This document shows positions 7,864 to 16,478 of a DNA stretch of 64,000 nucleotides, one piece after another. Position 1 is the first letter of the stretch, and every line of letters begins with the position of its first letter. This DNA comes from Clostridia bacterium (lineage in GTDB: Bacteria; Bacillota; Clostridia; Oscillospirales; Acutalibacteraceae): NCBI GenBank assembly GCA_017428525.1, contig JAFRQQ010000022.1, forward strand, positions 1-64,000, given 5' to 3'. The notes beneath the pieces are model-generated. The model was not told the DNA's origin. It made no database searches and saw only the letters and a program-made list of their open reading frames with translations. The translations under genes and the position numbers were made by a program.

Positions 7864-7977
7864 ATGGGCTGCGGATGCAACAACAACTGGTGCCTGTTCC
7901 TGATCCTGCTTCTGCTCTTCAACAACGAGAACGGCTGCGGTTGCAACAACAACAGCGGCTGCGGCTGCGGCTGCTGA
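7864..7977 (+). CDS. 37-aa Cys/Gly/Asn-rich small membrane protein
   Basis: This reading frame of 37 codons starts at ATG 7864 after a GGGGGG ribosome binding site and ends at TGA 7975-7977. The layout is symmetric: MGCGCNNNWC, a short hydrophobic run LFLILLLLF, then NNENGCGCNNN and SGCGCGC. It has nine cysteines in 37 residues. Similar small Cys-rich proteins are scattered in clostridial genomes, often unannotated. Metal binding or a spore-coat-like cross-linking role is conceivable but unproven. It converges on the dehydrogenase gene. Confidence 0.65.
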   Translation: MGCGCNNNWCLFLILLLLFNNENGCGCNNNSGCGCGC

Positions 7978-8003
7978 CTGCGCGGCTGACCGCGTCGGCT
8001 GAC

Positions 8004-9116
8004 TCAGCCGCGTCCGACGTCGGCCAGTATCTCCGCCGCCTCTTCCTGCGTCAATCCGCCGGGGGAGGCGGTGAAATTTTTGGGGATCGCGTCCTTCCAT
8101 CGCGCGGCATAGGCCGCGGCCTCGGCGGGGGAGAACCGCACGCCCGGCAGCGCCGTGAGCGATCTGATGGTGGCAACCACGGCGTCCGGTTCGTCCGTCA
8201 TCTCAAAGAACGCGGCGGCCTTTTCCGGCGCGAACTGCCGGCAGCGCGCAAGGAACGCCGGGAAGAACGCGGCGCAGGCCATGCCGTGGGGGATGCCGTA
8301 ATGCTCGGTGAGCACATAGCCGAGCGGGTGGGGGAAGCCGGTGCCGCAGGCGTTGATGACCAGGCCCGCGTGGATCGCGCCGTCATAGAGCGGCTCGCGC
8401 AGCGCCTCGGGCACGTCGCCGCAGGCGGCCAGGGCGCAGAGACCCTGATACAGCAGGGGGATCGCCCGCTGCGCAAAGAGCAGATGCACGCCGTCGCAGG
8501 TTTTGGTGAAATAGCCCTCCACCGCATGCGCAAAGGCGTCGAGCGCTGTGGACACCGTGATGCCGCGCGGCATGGAGGCGGTATAGCGCGGATCGCAGAA
8601 GGAAACGGCGGCATAGCAGTCCGGGCCGGAGATGCTCTTTTTGCGTCCGGTTTCGTCGTTGGTCAGCACGGAAACGCCCGTGACCTCGCTGCCGGTGCCG
8701 GCCGTGGTGCCGATCAGGGCGACCGGCAGGGGCGGCGCGTCATAGACGCGGAGATAAATATCGAAGGGCGCAAGCGTCGGGTTGGCGGCATAGATGGCCA
8801 CGGCCTTGGCCGCATCGAGCACGGAGCCGCCGCCGATGCCGAGAATGAAATGCGCGCCGCAGGCGCGGGCTGCCGCGCCGGCCGCGTGGCAGGCGGAGAG
8901 CAGCGGGTTTGCGCCGATGCCGTCAAAGACGTCGAACGCGATCCCCAGACGGGTCAGCGCGTCGGTTGCGTCCGTGAGCGCGCCGCTGCGCGCTGCGCTG
9001 TGTTTGCCGGTCAGAATCAGGCAGCGCCCGCCCAGCGGGGCGAGCGTGTCGGCGTGCGCCGTGAAGGCGTTTTCGCCGAAGAACCAGCGGGTCGGCAGAA
9101 AGAATTGCGTCTGCAT
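8004..9116 (-). CDS. Iron-containing (group III) alcohol dehydrogenase
   Basis: The protein has 370 residues from ATG 9116, preferred over an upstream TTG at 9131 because the GGAGG site lies between the two. The NAD(P)-binding GGGS motif (GIGGGSVLDAAKA) is at about 95-107 and GTTAGTGSE at about 137-145. Likely metal ligands are in ALDAFAHAVEGYF (Asp and His) and in HPLGYVLTEHYGIPHG (two His). The family reduces aldehydes or oxidises alcohols; the substrate cannot be told from sequence. The gene is monocistronic, divergent from apbE and convergent with the Cys-rich small gene. Confidence 0.93.
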   Translation of the reverse strand: MQTQFFLPTRWFFGENAFTAHADTLAPLGGRCLILTGKHSAARSGALTDATDALTRLGIAFDVFDGIGANPLLSACHAAGAAARACGAHFILGIGGGSVLDAAKAVAIYAANPTLAPFDIYLRVYDAPPLPVALIGTTAGTGSEVTGVSVLTNDETGRKKSISGPDCYAAVSFCDPRYTASMPRGITVSTALDAFAHAVEGYFTKTCDGVHLLFAQRAIPLLYQGLCALAACGDVPEALREPLYDGAIHAGLVINACGTGFPHPLGYVLTEHYGIPHGMACAAFFPAFLARCRQFAPEKAAAFFEMTDEPDAVVATIRSLTALPGVRFSPAEAAAYAARWKDAIPKNFTASPGGLTQEEAAEILADVGRG

Positions 9117-9185
9117 GCGGGAATCCTCCAATCTGTTTTCAGCTTTGCGCCGGTCAGGCGGCGGTCTGACAATGATCTGACAATT

Positions 9186-9214
9186 ATTCTACCAAATCTT
9201 CGCGCAAAATCCAA
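9186..9214 (-). promoter_or_regulatory. Promoter of the alcohol dehydrogenase gene
   Basis: Minus-strand TTGGAT (9214-9209), a 17-base spacer and TAGAAT (9191-9186), about 70 bases before the start codon. It is back-to-back with the apbE promoter. Confidence 0.55.
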
Positions 9215-9265
9215 TGCTTTTTTAAAGAATCTTCTATTTTTTCTCCAAAAAATTGCGTCTGCACC

Positions 9266-9294
9266 TTGCAATCAGGGCCGGAATAAGGTATAGT
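9266..9294 (+). promoter_or_regulatory. Promoter of the apbE-rnf gene cluster
   Basis: TTGCAA (9266-9271), a 17-base spacer and TATAGT (9289-9294), about 38 bases before the apbE start. The downstream genes are tightly packed until rnfB, except for a 100-base gap before rnfC. Confidence 0.6.
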
Positions 9295-9331
9295 TTATCT
9301 GTATAGGTTTAATCAGAAATGAGGGACGTGC

Positions 9332-10333
9332 ATGAGAAAGGGGCTGATTGCGCTTGCGGCTGCTGCGGCGGCCGTGCTTGCGGCCGTGCTGATTTACGAC
9401 GGCGTGGCGGAAAAGGAAGCGCAGCAGACCTTTTTTGCCATGGATACGGTCTGTTCACTGACGCTGACCGGGCGGGACGCCCCGGCGGCCGCCGAGGAAA
9501 TCCCGGCGCAGGTGACCGCGCTGGAAACCGGACTTTTTTCCCGGCAGGCGGCAGGCTCCGAAGCGGCGCAGCTGAACCGCGACGGCGGTGGCGCCGTGTC
9601 CGCGCAGCTCGCGCAGGTCCTCTCTGCGACCTGGGAAATCAGCGAAAAAAGCGGCGGCGCGCTGGACTGCACGCTCGGCGGCGTGAGCGATCTCTGGGAT
9701 TTCACCGGGGATCCGCACGTTCCGTCGCAGGCGCAGCTGCAGGCGGCGCTGGCGCACACGGGCTATCGGAAGCTGCATCTTTCCGAAACCGCCGTTGCCT
9801 ATGACGATCCCGCCGCGGTGCTCGATCTCGGCGCGGTCGGCAAGGGCGCCGCGCTCGACGCGGTGCGTGAAGCGCTGCAGGGCAGGCGTCTGCGCGCCGG
9901 CATCGTCAGCCTGGGCGGCAGCATTCTGCTGCTGGGCCGGCGCACGTTCACGGTCGGCATCAAGGACCCGGCGGGCAACGAGGGCGATTGTCTGGCGACG
10001 ATGCGCCTGTCGGATTGCTGCATTTCCACCTCCGGCAGCTATGAGCGCTTTTTTGAAGAAAACGGCGAACGCTATCATCATATTCTCGACCCCGCGACCG
10101 GCCTTCCGGTGCGCAACGGCCTTGTGAGCGTGACGATCGTCGCGCAAAGCGGTCTGGTCAGCGACGCGCTTTCGACGGCCTGCTTTGTGCGCGGCGTCGA
10201 GGACGGCGCGGCGCTGGCGGCGGCCTTTGGCTGCGAAGCGGTGTTCGTTGCCGAAAACGGCGACGTGACCGTGACCGACGGGCTGCGCGCGAAGCTGACG
10301 GTCACGAATCCGGACTACAGAATCGTAAACTGA
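9332..10333 (+). CDS. apbE: FAD:protein FMN transferase ApbE
   Basis: The protein has 333 residues with an N-terminal signal or anchor helix (about 5-23). It transfers FMN from FAD onto Thr residues of (S/T)GAT motifs, here most likely in RnfG and RnfD encoded downstream. Visible family signatures are MDTVCSLTL (about 36-44), DLGAVGKGAALDAV (about 166-180), a Gly-rich IVSLGGSILLLG, and STSGSYERFF followed by HHILDPATGLPV (about 235-262), which carries the metal-site residues. It is first in the cluster; its stop overlaps the next start by one base. Confidence 0.95.
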   Translation: MRKGLIALAAAAAAVLAAVLIYDGVAEKEAQQTFFAMDTVCSLTLTGRDAPAAAEEIPAQVTALETGLFSRQAAGSEAAQLNRDGGGAVSAQLAQVLSATWEISEKSGGALDCTLGGVSDLWDFTGDPHVPSQAQLQAALAHTGYRKLHLSETAVAYDDPAAVLDLGAVGKGAALDAVREALQGRRLRAGIVSLGGSILLLGRRTFTVGIKDPAGNEGDCLATMRLSDCCISTSGSYERFFEENGERYHHILDPATGLPVRNGLVSVTIVAQSGLVSDALSTACFVRGVEDGAALAAAFGCEAVFVAENGDVTVTDGLRAKLTVTNPDYRIVN

Positions 10334-10707
10334 TGGAACACAAACTGCTGAAAAAAACGGATCTTGCGCTGCTGCTTGCGGCGGTGCTGCTCGCCTGCGG
10401 CGTGCTGCTCTGGCGCGCGCTGCGTCCGCAGACGCAGCTCACGGCGGTGATCACCGTGAACGGCGTCGTGACGGAAAGCGTCGCGCTCTCCGCGCTGGAC
10501 TGCCCGCGCACCATCACGCCGGAAACGGATCCGCCGCTGGAAATCCTTGCGGAGCCGGGTGCGATCGCCGTGGTGCACGCGGAATGCCGCGATCAGCGGT
10601 GCGTGGCCTGCGGCCGGCTGACGAAGCCCGGCGATACGGCGGTCTGCCTGCCCGCGAAAACGGTCGTCACCGTGCGCGGCGGCGCGGTGGACGCCATCAC
10701 CTACTGA
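10333..10707 (+). CDS. NusG domain II-containing membrane-anchored protein
   Basis: The protein has 124 residues: one N-terminal transmembrane helix (about 11-30) followed by an extracytoplasmic beta domain of the NusG-II type, with the paired cysteines in HAECRDQRCVACG that this family typically carries. Such proteins are regularly encoded between apbE and a Gx transporter near rnf genes in clostridia. The biochemical role is not established; a part in flavinylation or redox assembly is inference. The start overlaps the apbE stop. Confidence 0.85.
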   Translation: MEHKLLKKTDLALLLAAVLLACGVLLWRALRPQTQLTAVITVNGVVTESVALSALDCPRTITPETDPPLEILAEPGAIAVVHAECRDQRCVACGRLTKPGDTAVCLPAKTVVTVRGGAVDAITY

Positions 10708-10708
10708 T

Positions 10709-11230
10709 ATGAAGCAACGCGGAACTTACCGGCTCGCGCTCGCTGCCGTGCTTTGCGCGCAGGCGCTGGCGCTGAGCTTTCTGGAGGGGCTGCTGCCGCC
10801 GATCCCCTGGCTGCCGCCCGGGGCGAAGCCCGGCCTCTCGAATATCATCATCATGTTCGCGGCGGACAGTCTCGGCCTGCCGATGGCGCTGACGATCGTG
10901 CTGATCAAAAGCGGCTTTGCCTTCCTCACGCGCGGCGCTTCGGCGGCGCTGATGAGCCTGGCCGGCGGCGTGCTGTCGGCGATCGCCATGCGGCTGCTGC
11001 TCAAGTACGCGCGGCAGACCTTCGGCCTGATCGGCGTTTCCGTGATCTGCGCGCTGTGCCACAATTTCGGTCAGCTGCTGGCCGCAACGGTGCTCACCGG
11101 CACAAAGCAGGTGCTCTATTATGCCCCGATGCTCGCGCTCTTCGGCGCGCTGACGGGCGTTGCGACCGGCGTGATTCTGCGGGCGGTGCTGCCCGCGCTG
11201 GAAAAGCAAAAACGGTATTTTGACCGGTAG
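10709..11230 (+). CDS. Gx transporter family membrane protein (HepA-like)
   Basis: The protein has 173 residues and about five transmembrane helices, with the conserved loops LPPIPWLPPGAKPGLSNI and GAKPGLSN-like glycine motifs of the Gx transporter family (once annotated heptaprenyl diphosphate synthase component I). It lies one base after the NusG-II gene. In this context it may import a flavin or precursor for extracytoplasmic flavinylation. That is inference from gene neighbourhood, not from sequence. Confidence 0.85.
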   Translation: MKQRGTYRLALAAVLCAQALALSFLEGLLPPIPWLPPGAKPGLSNIIIMFAADSLGLPMALTIVLIKSGFAFLTRGASAALMSLAGGVLSAIAMRLLLKYARQTFGLIGVSVICALCHNFGQLLAATVLTGTKQVLYYAPMLALFGALTGVATGVILRAVLPALEKQKRYFDR

Positions 11231-11330
11231 GTCCGATTCGTCGGGCAACGGTTGTTCGCCGTTTTCTACAGTATAAAAACCACCCCTGTGCGCGGAACGG
11301 CCGCCGCAGGGAGTCAGGAGGAAGATAGTT

Positions 11331-12680
11331 ATGGCAAAGGCCCGATTGGACGGCGTGTTGACCGCCGTCAAGAAGGTCCGCGGCGGCGTGAAGGTGGCCC
11401 ACCACAAAAACACCGCCGAGCTGGAGGTGGTGCGGATCCCGACGCCGTCAACCGTCGTGATCCCGATGCAGCAGCACATCGGCGCGCCCTGCACCCCGAC
11501 CGTCAAACCCGGCGACATTGTGGCGGTCGGTCAGCCGATCGGCGAGAGCGACAAATTCGTCAGCGCCCCGATCCACGCGTCCGTGTCCGGCACGGTGAAG
11601 GCCGTCGGCGACGTCAAGCTCCCCAACGGCGTGATGTCCAAGGCGGTCACGATCGAATCCGACGGCGAAATGCGGCTGTGGGAGGGCGTGCAGCCTCCGG
11701 TCGTCAACACCAAGGAGGAGTTTCTCGCCGCGGTGCGCGCGTCCGGCCTGGTCGGTCTGGGCGGCGCGGGCTTCCCGACGCATGTGAAGCTGAATGTGCC
11801 GCCGGACAAGCACATCGACACCCTTGTGGTCAACGCGGCGGAGTGCGAGCCGTTCATCACGGTCGATTACCGCGAATGCATCGAGAATTCCTGGGATATC
11901 CTCTCCGGCGTCTATACGATCAAGGAATTCCTCGGCATCAAAAACGTCGTGATCGCCGTGGAGGACAACAAGCCCGAGGCCTTCCATGTGCTCAAACGCA
12001 TTGCCGACAACGAGCATGATCCCGACGACGAGGTGCGCCTGATGGTGCTCGAATCCAAATACCCGCAGGGCGCGGAAAAGATGATGGTGCAGTCCGCCAC
12101 GGGGCGGCGCGTGCCGCCCGGCAAGCTGCCGGCGGATGTCGGCTGCATCGTGATGAACGTGGCCTCCGTCGCGTTCATCGCCCGCTACCTGAAAACCGGC
12201 AAGCCGCTGGTCAGCCGCTCCCTGACGGTGGACGGCTCCGCGATTGCCGAGCCGAAAAACGTCCGCGTCCCCGTGGGCACGAATATCGGCGACATCATCG
12301 ATTTCTGCGGCGGCTTCAAAACCGATCCCGCCAAGATTCTTACCGGCGGCCCGATGATGGGTCTTGCCATCGTCGGGACGGATCTGCCCGTGCTCAAGCA
12401 GAACAACGCGATCCTCGCCTTTGCGAAGGACGACGCGGTCATCAAGCCGGAGCATGACTGCATCCGCTGCGGCCGCTGCGTGGCCGCCTGCCCGATGAGC
12501 CTGATGCCCACCCGCATCGCGGACGCCGCAAAGATGCGCGACGTCGAAACGCTGCAGCGCGTCGGCGTCACGGTCTGCATGGAATGCGGCAGCTGCGCCT
12601 TTGCCTGCCCGGCGGGCAAGCCCCTGGTGCAGCATATGCGCCTGGCCAAGGCGATTCTGAGAGAGGAGGCGAGCAAATAA
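11331..12680 (+). CDS. rnfC: Rnf complex subunit RnfC
   Basis: The protein has 449 residues and is the NADH/flavin and iron-sulfur subunit of the ion-translocating ferredoxin:NAD+ oxidoreductase, on the cytoplasmic face. An N-terminal lipoyl/barrel-like region is followed by a Gly-rich nucleotide-binding region (GLVGLGGAGFPTHVKL, about 138-153), an SLBB-like part (about 290-350), and two 4Fe-4S motifs (CIRCGRCVAACPMSLMP and CMECGSCAFACPAGKP, about 377-435). The GGAGG site lies nine bases before ATG 11331. It overlaps rnfD by one base pair triplet-shifted (TAATG). Confidence 0.97.
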   Translation: MAKARLDGVLTAVKKVRGGVKVAHHKNTAELEVVRIPTPSTVVIPMQQHIGAPCTPTVKPGDIVAVGQPIGESDKFVSAPIHASVSGTVKAVGDVKLPNGVMSKAVTIESDGEMRLWEGVQPPVVNTKEEFLAAVRASGLVGLGGAGFPTHVKLNVPPDKHIDTLVVNAAECEPFITVDYRECIENSWDILSGVYTIKEFLGIKNVVIAVEDNKPEAFHVLKRIADNEHDPDDEVRLMVLESKYPQGAEKMMVQSATGRRVPPGKLPADVGCIVMNVASVAFIARYLKTGKPLVSRSLTVDGSAIAEPKNVRVPVGTNIGDIIDFCGGFKTDPAKILTGGPMMGLAIVGTDLPVLKQNNAILAFAKDDAVIKPEHDCIRCGRCVAACPMSLMPTRIADAAKMRDVETLQRVGVTVCMECGSCAFACPAGKPLVQHMRLAKAILREEASK

Positions 12681-13660
12681 TGGTCAACGGGAAAATGCTC
12701 TATGTCAGCGCGTCCCCGCATCTACGCTCCACGGTGACCACCCGGCGGATCATGCTGGACGTCATTCTGGCGCTGATGCCCGCGCTCATTGCCTCCGCGG
12801 TGCTCTTCGGCCCGCGCACGCTGCTGGTGACCGCGGTGTCCGTTTCGACGGCGATCCTTTCGGAATACGCCGCGCGCAAGCTCATGAAGCGCAGCGCCAC
12901 CATCGGCGATCTGAGCGCGATCGTGACCGGTCTGCTGGTCGCCTTCAACCTGCCCGCAACGATCCCGCTGTGGATCGCGGCGGTCGGCAGCTTCTTCGCC
13001 ATCGTTGTGGTCAAGCAGTTCTTCGGCGGCATCGGTCAGAACTTCGCCAACCCCGCGATCGTGGCGCGCATCGTGCTGCTGCTCTCCTTCGGCGCGCAGA
13101 TGACCAACTGGGTCGCGCCGTTCACCTGGAAAACGACGCCCGTGACCGGCGCAACGCCGCTGGCTCTGCTCGGCACGGACGAGCAGCTGCCTTCGCTGCT
13201 GCAGCTGTTCCTCGGCGAGCACGGCGGCTGCCTGGGTGAGACCTGCGCGGCGGCGCTCCTGCTCGGCGGTCTGTATCTCCTGCTGCGCCGCGTGATTTCC
13301 CCGATCATTCCGGTTTCCTATATCGGCACGGTTGCCGTGCTGATGCTCCTCAAGGGGCACGGCGATCTGCATTTTGTCGCCTATGAGCTGCTCAGCGGCG
13401 GTCTGCTGCTCGGCGCGATCTTCATGGCGACGGATTATTCCACCAGCCCGCTCAATTCCAAAGCGCGTCTGATCTTCGGCATCGGCTGCGGTCTGCTGAC
13501 CTGCGTGATGCGTCTGTTTGCCTCGATGGCGGAGGGCGTGTCCTTCGCGATTCTGATCATGAATCTGCTCGTGCCGTTCCTGGAGCGTCTGACCGCGCCC
13601 AAGCCCTTCGGCACGCCGAAGAAGGAGAAAAAAGAGAAGAAGGAGGCGGCAAAGGCATGA
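12680..13660 (+). CDS. rnfD: Rnf complex subunit RnfD
   Basis: The protein has 326 residues. The ATG at 12680 overlaps the rnfC stop and has a GGAGG site upstream. Nine or so membrane helices are visible. The covalent flavin motif VTGATPLALL (about 155-164) places FMN on Thr159, the expected ApbE target. The C-terminus is Lys/Glu-rich. RnfD is part of the membrane channel that couples electron flow to Na+ or H+ export. Its end overlaps rnfG by four bases. Confidence 0.97.
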   Translation: MVNGKMLYVSASPHLRSTVTTRRIMLDVILALMPALIASAVLFGPRTLLVTAVSVSTAILSEYAARKLMKRSATIGDLSAIVTGLLVAFNLPATIPLWIAAVGSFFAIVVVKQFFGGIGQNFANPAIVARIVLLLSFGAQMTNWVAPFTWKTTPVTGATPLALLGTDEQLPSLLQLFLGEHGGCLGETCAAALLLGGLYLLLRRVISPIIPVSYIGTVAVLMLLKGHGDLHFVAYELLSGGLLLGAIFMATDYSTSPLNSKARLIFGIGCGLLTCVMRLFASMAEGVSFAILIMNLLVPFLERLTAPKPFGTPKKEKKEKKEAAKA

Positions 13661-14217
13661 CGAAATTCAAAGAATACTTCGCACCGACCGTGGTGCTGTT
13701 TCTGGTCTGCCTGATCGCAGCCTTCCTGCTGGGCGCCACCAATCAGGTCACCGCGCCGCGCATCGAACAGATTCAGTATGACAACGAGGTTGCCGCCCGC
13801 AAGGTCGTCTTTGCCGCGGCGGACAGCTTCGGCGATCCGGCGGAAAGCAGCGCGGAGGGCGTCAAGACGGTCGTGCCCGCGCTGGATGCCGACGGCAAGG
13901 TGATCGGCTGTGTCGTCACGGCCGTGACCAAGGGCTACGGCGGCGACATCACCGTGATGACCGGCGTGGACGCCGACGGCGCCGTGACCGGCGTGAGCAT
14001 CCTTGATATGAGCGAAACGGCGGGTCTGGGCGCAAACGCCAAGAAGCAGTCGTTCCGCGATCAGTTCATCGGCAAGATTGCCGGCGTGACGGTCTCCAAG
14101 GACCAGCCCGGCGAAAATGCCATTGACGCGCTGACGGGCGCAACGATCACCTCCAGGGCGGTCACGCGCGCGGTCAACGCCTCCATTGAAGCGGCGGGAG
14201 GTGTGCTGAATGGCTGA
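13657..14217 (+). CDS. rnfG: Rnf complex subunit RnfG
   Basis: The protein has 186 residues. One N-terminal membrane anchor (about 11-27) precedes an extracytoplasmic FMN-binding domain. The ETAGLGANA motif is at about 120-128 and the flavinylation motif DALTGATITS at 157-166, with Thr163 as predicted FMN-Thr. It is encoded between rnfD and rnfE with four- and eight-base overlaps, so translation is coupled. Confidence 0.97.
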   Translation: MTKFKEYFAPTVVLFLVCLIAAFLLGATNQVTAPRIEQIQYDNEVAARKVVFAAADSFGDPAESSAEGVKTVVPALDADGKVIGCVVTAVTKGYGGDITVMTGVDADGAVTGVSILDMSETAGLGANAKKQSFRDQFIGKIAGVTVSKDQPGENAIDALTGATITSRAVTRAVNASIEAAGGVLNG

Positions 14218-14989
14218 GAAAAAAGTATCCCTCGGGAAAGAATTCACCAAGGGTCTGATTAAAGAGAATCCCGTGCTGCGCCTGGTGCTCGGCACCTGCC
14301 CGACCCTGGCGGTTTCCACAAGCGTCGTCAACGCGCTGGGCATGGGCGTGTCCGCGATGATCGTGCTGATCTGCTCGAACATCGTCATCTCGCTCCTTCG
14401 GAAGGTCATCCCCTCGAAGGTGCGCATCCCCGTTTACATCGTCGTCATCGCGTCGTTCGTGACGATCGTGCAGATGCTGGTGAAGGCCTTTGTGCCTGCC
14501 CTGGACGCCGCGCTCGGCGTCTATCTGCCGCTGATCGTCGTCAACTGCATCATCCTCGGCCGCGCCGAAGCGTTCGCGGGCAAGCATTCCGTGATCGCCT
14601 CCGCGGTGGACGGCGTCGGCATGGGCGTCGGCTTCACCCTCGCGCTGTGCTGCATGGCGGCCATCCGCGAGGTGATCGGCGCCGGCACGTTCCTGGCCGG
14701 TGCGCAGGATCTGCTCGTGCTCTTCGGCGACAACGTCCTGAACGGTTTCAACGGCTTCACGCTGATCAAGGAAGGCAGCGCGCTGAGCCCGATGACCGTG
14801 TTCATTCTCGCCCCCGGCGGCTTCTTTACCTTCGGCCTTCTGATGGCCTGCGCCAACCGCATCGCGGAGCGCAGCGGCAAACCGAAGGCAGAGCTCAAGG
14901 GCTGCGAGGCCTGCCCGATGGCGGGCAGCTGCTCGATCCGCGCCGACGGCGGCGCATGTGAGGACGGAAAGGAGGAGGCATCCGCATGA
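14210..14989 (+). CDS. rnfE: Rnf complex subunit RnfE
   Basis: The protein has 259 residues and six membrane helices of the RnfA/RnfE (NqrD/E) fold, including the paired-Cys half-motifs GTCPTLAVST and VNCIILGRAEAFA expected to hold a membrane-buried iron-sulfur cluster. The C-terminal tail is extended and Cys-containing (CEACPMAGSCSI), longer than in many RnfE proteins. It overlaps rnfG and rnfA. Confidence 0.97.
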   Translation: MAEKKVSLGKEFTKGLIKENPVLRLVLGTCPTLAVSTSVVNALGMGVSAMIVLICSNIVISLLRKVIPSKVRIPVYIVVIASFVTIVQMLVKAFVPALDAALGVYLPLIVVNCIILGRAEAFAGKHSVIASAVDGVGMGVGFTLALCCMAAIREVIGAGTFLAGAQDLLVLFGDNVLNGFNGFTLIKEGSALSPMTVFILAPGGFFTFGLLMACANRIAERSGKPKAELKGCEACPMAGSCSIRADGGACEDGKEEASA

Positions 14990-15579
14990 CAGCGTATTTT
15001 GCGATTCTGTTGACGGCGATCCTGACCGGCAACTTCGTTCTGTGCAAATTCCTGGGCATCTGCCCCTTCCTCGGCGTTTCCAAAAAGCTGAATACCGCGC
15101 TGGGCATGTCCGCGGCGGTGGTGTTCGTCATGGCGCTGGCCACGGCCGTGACCTATCCGATCAACAAATTCCTGCTGGTCAAAAACGACCTCGAATACCT
15201 GCAGACGATCGTCTTCATCCTCGTGATCGCGGCGCTCGTGCAGCTTGTGGAGATCGTGCTCAAAAAGTTCATGCCCCCGCTCTATAACGCGCTGGGCATC
15301 TATCTGCCGCTGATCACCACAAACTGCGCCGTGCTGGGCGTGGTCATCCTCAACGTGGACGAGGGCTACAACTTCGCGCAGTCCATGTTCAACAGCGTGG
15401 GCGCCGGTCTCGGCTTCATGCTGGCCATGGTGATTTTCTCGGGCGTGCGCAGCCGGCTGGAAAGCTGCGACGTGCCGAAATTCCTGCAGGGCCTGCCGAT
15501 CGTTCTGATCGCCGCGTCGATCGTCTCGCTGTCCTTCATGGGCTTCACGGGGCTGGTCGAAGGCCTGCTCGGGCTGTAA
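14986..15579 (+). CDS. rnfA: Rnf complex subunit RnfA
   Basis: The protein has 197 residues and six membrane helices. Conserved motifs NFVLCKFLGICPFLGVS (about 12-28) and TNCAVLGV (about 108-115) carry the cysteines shared with RnfE; the two proteins form a pseudosymmetric pair in the membrane. The start overlaps the rnfE stop (ATGA). Confidence 0.97.
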   Translation: MTAYFAILLTAILTGNFVLCKFLGICPFLGVSKKLNTALGMSAAVVFVMALATAVTYPINKFLLVKNDLEYLQTIVFILVIAALVQLVEIVLKKFMPPLYNALGIYLPLITTNCAVLGVVILNVDEGYNFAQSMFNSVGAGLGFMLAMVIFSGVRSRLESCDVPKFLQGLPIVLIAASIVSLSFMGFTGLVEGLLGL

Positions 15580-15591
15580 GGAGGTGGCGAG

Positions 15592-16404
15592 ATGAATCCG
15601 ATTCTGTTGGCAGTTCTGAGTGTTTCCGTGATCGGCATCCTGGCCGCCGTCGGCCTGACGGTCGCCTCCAAGGTCTTTGCCGTGCCGGTGGATGAAAAAG
15701 CGGAGGAGATCCGCGCCTGTCTGCCCGGCGCAAACTGCGGCGCCTGCGGCTTCTCCGGCTGCGACGGCTACGCCGCCGCGCTCTCCAAGGGCGAAACGAC
15801 CGCAACCACGCTCTGCGCCCCCGGCGGGCAGGACGTGGCGCAGCAGATCGGCGAGATCACCGGTCTCGCGGTCGGCAATATGATCCCGGTCGCTGCGGTC
15901 GTGCTCTGCCAGGGGCACAACGACAACGCCGTGATCAAGCTCGAATATCAGGGCGTGCAAAGCTGCCGCATGGCGGCGCAGATCTTCGGCGGACCGAAGG
16001 AATGCATCTACGGCTGCATCGGCTTCGGCGACTGCGTGGCCGCCTGCGACTACAATGCGATTCACCTGTGCAACGGCATTGCCCGCGTGGATCCGCAGCT
16101 CTGCCGCGCCTGCCGCAAATGCGTCAAGACCTGCCCGAAGGGGCTCATCGAGATGCTCCCGCTCGAGGGCACGGAGGCGGCGGTGCTCTGCAAGAACCAC
16201 GACAAGGGCGCCGTGACGCGCAAGGAATGCAAGACCGGCTGTATCGGCTGCATGAAATGCGTCAAGGCCTGCCCGGAGGAAGCGATCACGATCGACCGCT
16301 TCTGCGCGCATGTGGATTATGAAAAATGCATCGGCTGCGGGGCCTGCCATGAGCAGTGCCCGGTGAGCGCGATCAATCTGATCACGCTTGCAAAGCACGC
16401 GTAA
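15592..16404 (+). CDS. rnfB: Rnf complex subunit RnfB
   Basis: The protein has 270 residues. An N-terminal membrane helix (about 4-24) is followed by the 4Fe-4S motif GANCGACGFSGCDGYA (about 45-60) and three further ferredoxin-type clusters (CRACRKCVKTCPKG, CIGCMKCVKACPEE, CIGCGACHEQCPVS). It accepts electrons from reduced ferredoxin. It is the last gene of the rnf operon; a strong terminator follows. The gene order C-D-G-E-A-B is the usual clostridial one. Confidence 0.97.
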   Translation: MNPILLAVLSVSVIGILAAVGLTVASKVFAVPVDEKAEEIRACLPGANCGACGFSGCDGYAAALSKGETTATTLCAPGGQDVAQQIGEITGLAVGNMIPVAAVVLCQGHNDNAVIKLEYQGVQSCRMAAQIFGGPKECIYGCIGFGDCVAACDYNAIHLCNGIARVDPQLCRACRKCVKTCPKGLIEMLPLEGTEAAVLCKNHDKGAVTRKECKTGCIGCMKCVKACPEEAITIDRFCAHVDYEKCIGCGACHEQCPVSAINLITLAKHA

Positions 16405-16422
16405 TTCTTCAACACAAAAAAA

Positions 16423-16460
16423 CATCGCCTGCGATGAGCGCTTGCTCGCCGCGGGCGATG
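16423..16460. terminator. Bidirectional terminator after rnfB
   Basis: A long stem (CATCGCC-GCG at 16423-16433 with CGCGGGCGATG at 16450-16460, plus inner GAGCG/GCTC) sits between the convergent rnfB and DUF4430 lipoprotein genes. A-rich sequence precedes it and TTATTATTG follows. Confidence 0.7.
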
Positions 16461-16478
16461 CTTATTATTGTCAATACT

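Noticed and set aside
7842..9293. 483-codon open frame on the plus strand over the alcohol dehydrogenase
   Set aside because: Arg/Gly/Ala-rich shadow of the dehydrogenase gene; only the 37-codon Cys-rich frame at 7864-7977 has a fitting ribosome binding site and composition.
14521..16425. 634-codon open frame on the minus strand opposite rnfE-rnfA-rnfB
   Set aside because: Antisense artefact of GC-rich coding DNA; the rnf genes on the plus strand are clear and overlapping.
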